Assembly (NCBI GenBank): GCA_013297985.1
Contig: JAAFIY010000032.1
Coordinates: 1-33,972 of the forward strand
Source of the DNA: Comamonadaceae bacterium
Lineage (GTDB): Bacteria; Pseudomonadota; Gammaproteobacteria; Burkholderiales; Burkholderiaceae_C
Direction: 5' to 3'
DNA: 33,972 bases
The notes beneath the pieces were generated by a model. The model saw only the letters and a program-made list of their open reading frames with translations. It was not told the DNA's origin and searched no databases. Position 1 is the stretch's first letter; every line of letters begins with the position of its first letter. The translations under genes and the position numbers were made by a program. Shown here one piece after another: positions 31,963 to 33,972 of this stretch.

Positions 31963-32745
31963 CTACAGGGCCGGGGCCAAGGGCGGATGGACGGAGGCCT
32001 TGATGCCCGTGGCGGGCGCAACAGCGGCGGCGGCTGAAGTGTCGGGCCCTTCCATGCGCGAGACCTGGCCCGCCTCAATGGTGATGCGCCGGTCGCAGCG
32101 CGCGGCAATGGATCGGTCATGCGTCACCAGCACCAGCGTGGTGCCGAGCTCTCGATTGAGCTCCAGCATCAGGTTCATCACCGTCTCGCCGGTGGCAAAG
32201 TCCAAGCTGCCCGTGGGCTCATCGGCCAGCAGCAGTTTGGGCTTGACCACAAAGGCGCGGGCCAAGGCCACGCGCTGCTGTTCGCCGCCTGAAAGCACCT
32301 TGGGGTAGTGATTCAGGCGTTCGCCCAGGCCCACTCGCTTGAGCATTTCGGTGGCCATGGCACGGGCATCGCGGCGGCCGGCCAATTCCAGGGGCAGCAT
32401 GACGTTTTCCAACGCGCTCAAATTGGCCATCAATTGAAAGCTTTGAAACACAAAGCCCACCTTGGCCCCGCGCAGCGCAGCGCGTTCATCTTCACCGCGG
32501 GCAAACAGGTCTTGGCCGTCAATGAACACCGTGCCCTGCGTGGGCACGTCCAGCCCAGCGATGATCGACAGCAGCGTGCTTTTGCCCGAACCCGAAGCGC
32601 CCACGATGGCCACCGTCTCACGCGCCGCAAGGCTGAAGTGGATGTCGCGCAGAATCGTCAGGGTGCCAGTGGAATCAGTCACCGATTTGGTGACGTGCTG
32701 CACGTCTACCACCGGCACATTCATTTCAGGATTGGGCGAGGTCAT
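31963..32745 (-). CDS. ABC transporter ATPase, LolD/YbbA type
   Basis: A 260-residue ABC ATPase of the MacB/LolD/YbbA group. Walker A GASGSGKST is at 49-57, the Q-loop in VFQSFQLMANLSALENVMLP, the signature LSGGEQQR at 151-158, Walker B LLLADEPTGSLD, and the H-loop in LVLVTHDRS. A 20-25 residue Ala/Pro tail ends the protein. In E. coli ybbA is divergent from tesA and followed by the permease ybbP; here tesA is divergent as expected but rlmB follows, so no permease is in the window on this strand. ATG 32745 shares CATG with the esterase start. A later Met8 is an alternative start. Confidence 0.92.
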   Translation of the reverse strand: MTSPNPEMNVPVVDVQHVTKSVTDSTGTLTILRDIHFSLAARETVAIVGASGSGKSTLLSIIAGLDVPTQGTVFIDGQDLFARGEDERAALRGAKVGFVFQSFQLMANLSALENVMLPLELAGRRDARAMATEMLKRVGLGERLNHYPKVLSGGEQQRVALARAFVVKPKLLLADEPTGSLDFATGETVMNLMLELNRELGTTLVLVTHDRSIAARCDRRITIEAGQVSRMEGPDTSAAAAVAPATGIKASVHPPLAPAL

Positions 32746-33418
32746 GGTTTCTTTCAAAAGCCGACGGGATGCTAGCGCGGCACTGCTTGCGCTCGCTGCA
32801 ATAGGGTCTTCCCCAGGCCTTTTCGCGCAGACCTCAGCGGCGGTCAGCCCAGCAGCCCGTGGGCGCACCGTGATCGTGCTGGGCGATTCGCTCAGCGCCG
32901 AATACGGCTTGAAGCGCGGCAGCGGCTGGGTGGCGCTGCTAGAGCAACGCCTTGCCCAGCGCAACATCAACGCCCGGGTGGTCAACGCCAGCATCAGTGG
33001 CGACACCACGTCGGGCGGCCGTTCGCGCCTGCCCGCCCTGCTGCGCCAGCATCAGCCCAGCCACGTGATCATTGAGCTGGGCGGCAATGACGCCCTGCGT
33101 GGCTTGCCTCTGGCCATGACACGCGACAACTTAGCCACCATGACGCGCCAAGCGCTGGACGCTGGGGCCCGTGTGCTGCTGGTGGGCATGCAGGTGCCGC
33201 CCAACTATGGCGCGGCCTATACCCGCGACTTTGCCGCCACGTTTGAGACCGTGGCCAAAGAATTCAAAGTGCCGCTGGTGCCGTTTTTCTTAAAAGGGGT
33301 GGCCGACGGCCCCAACCCGCTGGCGCTGTTCCAGGCCGACCGCATTCACCCCACTGAGGCGGCGCAAGCCATCATGCTCGACAACGTCTGGCCCGCCCTG
33401 CAAAGGCAATTGCAGTAA
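32744..33418 (+). CDS. tesA: Periplasmic GDSL arylesterase / lysophospholipase L1-like (TesA)
   Basis: A 224-residue SGNH hydrolase. A signal peptide (about 1-29, ending GLFAQ) is followed by IVLGDSLSAEYGL with Ser49, NASISGDTTSGG (block II Gly), IELGGNDALRG (block III Asn) and DRIHP with Asp199 and His202, a complete catalytic set. TesA-type enzymes hydrolyse acyl-CoA thioesters, lysophospholipids and aryl esters in the periplasm. ATG 32744 is the only start that includes the whole signal peptide; the long open frame before it is antisense to the ABC ATPase gene. The mnmH ATG follows its stop directly (TAAATG). Confidence 0.93.
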   Translation: MVSFKSRRDASAALLALAAIGSSPGLFAQTSAAVSPAARGRTVIVLGDSLSAEYGLKRGSGWVALLEQRLAQRNINARVVNASISGDTTSGGRSRLPALLRQHQPSHVIIELGGNDALRGLPLAMTRDNLATMTRQALDAGARVLLVGMQVPPNYGAAYTRDFAATFETVAKEFKVPLVPFFLKGVADGPNPLALFQADRIHPTEAAQAIMLDNVWPALQRQLQ

Positions 33419-33972
33419 ATGCCTTTGACGCCGATTGCCGCTGACCAGGCCCTGCAACATTTCGACCGCTTTAGCGCCGTGATTGACGCGCGCAGCCCGT
33501 CTGAATGGGCGCTAGACCACCTGCCCGGCGCGCTCAACTGGCCCACGCTAGACGACGCCCAACGCGCTCAAGTGGGCACCTTGTACAAGCAAAGCAGCCC
33601 GTTTGACGCCCGCAAGCTCGGCGGCGCGCTGGCCGCTGCCAACATCGCGCAGCACATCCACACCCACGTGATGCCGCTGCCCAAAAGCTGGAAGCCGCTG
33701 GTGTACTGCTGGCGGGGCGGCCAGCGCAGTGGCTCGCTGGCGCTGGTGTTGTCGCAAATCGGCTTTGCGGTGCACTTGGTTGAGGGCGGCTACAAGGCCT
33801 TTCGCTCGGCCATGCTGGCCGACACCCTGGCCCAGGTGGCACGCTTGCAATGGCGGGTGATTTGTGGGCCCACCGGCTCGGGCAAAACGCGGCTGTTGCA
33901 AGCCCTGGCCAATGCGGGCCAACCCACGCTGGACTTGGAAGCACTTGCGGGCCACCGCAGCAGCGTGCTGGG
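33419..33972 (+). CDS. mnmH: tRNA 2-selenouridine/geranyl-2-thiouridine synthase, 3' end outside window
   Basis: The N-terminal 184 residues of MnmH (SelU/YbbB). The rhodanese domain has FSAVIDARSPSEWALDHLPG and the catalytic Cys97 in YCWRGGQRSGSLA; the P-loop domain begins with GPTGSGKT (150-157). MnmH replaces the sulfur of 2-thiouridine at tRNA wobble position 34 with selenium through a geranylated intermediate, and needs selenophosphate from SelD, which is not in this window. Its ATG abuts the tesA stop (TAAATG), so it is likely cotranscribed with the esterase. The C-terminal half is cut off by the right edge. Confidence 0.95.
   Translation, partial: MPLTPIAADQALQHFDRFSAVIDARSPSEWALDHLPGALNWPTLDDAQRAQVGTLYKQSSPFDARKLGGALAAANIAQHIHTHVMPLPKSWKPLVYCWRGGQRSGSLALVLSQIGFAVHLVEGGYKAFRSAMLADTLAQVARLQWRVICGPTGSGKTRLLQALANAGQPTLDLEALAGHRSSVL

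Overview
The window is GC-rich, densely coding chromosomal DNA. Its gene content (Liv-type ABC transporter beside acyl-CoA genes, selO-msrB-yciB-bolA-ppiC run, DUF1800/DUF1501 pair, tesA divergent from an ABC ATPase) and an intergenic repeat family with a TGCTA...AGCTGCTT core point to a betaproteobacterium of the Burkholderiales, most likely Comamonadaceae. This is inferred from gene order and protein style; the genus cannot be named. No tRNA, rRNA, CRISPR array, insertion sequence or prophage was seen.

Layout. (1) 1-9680, all minus strand: acyl-CoA ligase, periplasmic binding protein, LivH, LivM, LivG, LivF, a fused enoyl-CoA hydratase/3-hydroxyacyl-CoA dehydrogenase and a thiolase cut by the window edge. 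Together they suggest uptake of a carboxylate or amino acid-like substrate, CoA activation and beta-oxidation. (2) 9876-13720, plus strand: selO, msrB, yciB, bolA and a periplasmic parvulin, with 4-base stop/start overlaps at selO/msrB and yciB/bolA, closed by a clear terminator. (3) 13822-21426: a DUF1624 membrane protein, the DUF1800/DUF1501 pair, a lipoprotein alkyl-sulfatase-like metallo-hydrolase and galU. (4) 21495-27878: a second beta-oxidation block made of two divergent units. ACAD and an M19 dipeptidase-like protein lie on minus; thiolase, a second FadB-type enzyme and a GNAT protein lie on plus. A perfect 8-2-8 palindrome sits in the promoter region between the units. (5) 27970-33972: a GyrI-like protein overlapping an AraC/GyrI regulator, a split chromate transporter, a small lipoprotein, rlmB, an orphan ABC ATPase whose start overlaps that of a divergent tesA-like esterase, and the first part of mnmH.

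Most unusual observation. A short repeat with fixed block spacing (TGCTA, 8 nt, ATAGCTGCTT, 13 nt, GGGCGCA, 2-3 nt, GGCCGCT) occurs four times. Two copies are intergenic (21433-21475, 25129-25181). The other two lie in frame inside protein genes: one encodes about 17 residues of SelO (11151-11201), the other encodes most of the signal peptide of a small lipoprotein (30908-30959). The two coding copies are read in different frames, and the SelO copy lacks the TAG stop that the intergenic form would place in that frame. This looks like repeated conversion of an intergenic palindromic element into protein sequence.

Second point. The LivF/LivG ATPases appear to form one canonical and one degenerate ATP site: LivF has Arg for the Walker A Lys and Gln at the H-loop, and LivG has an LTYAEQ signature.
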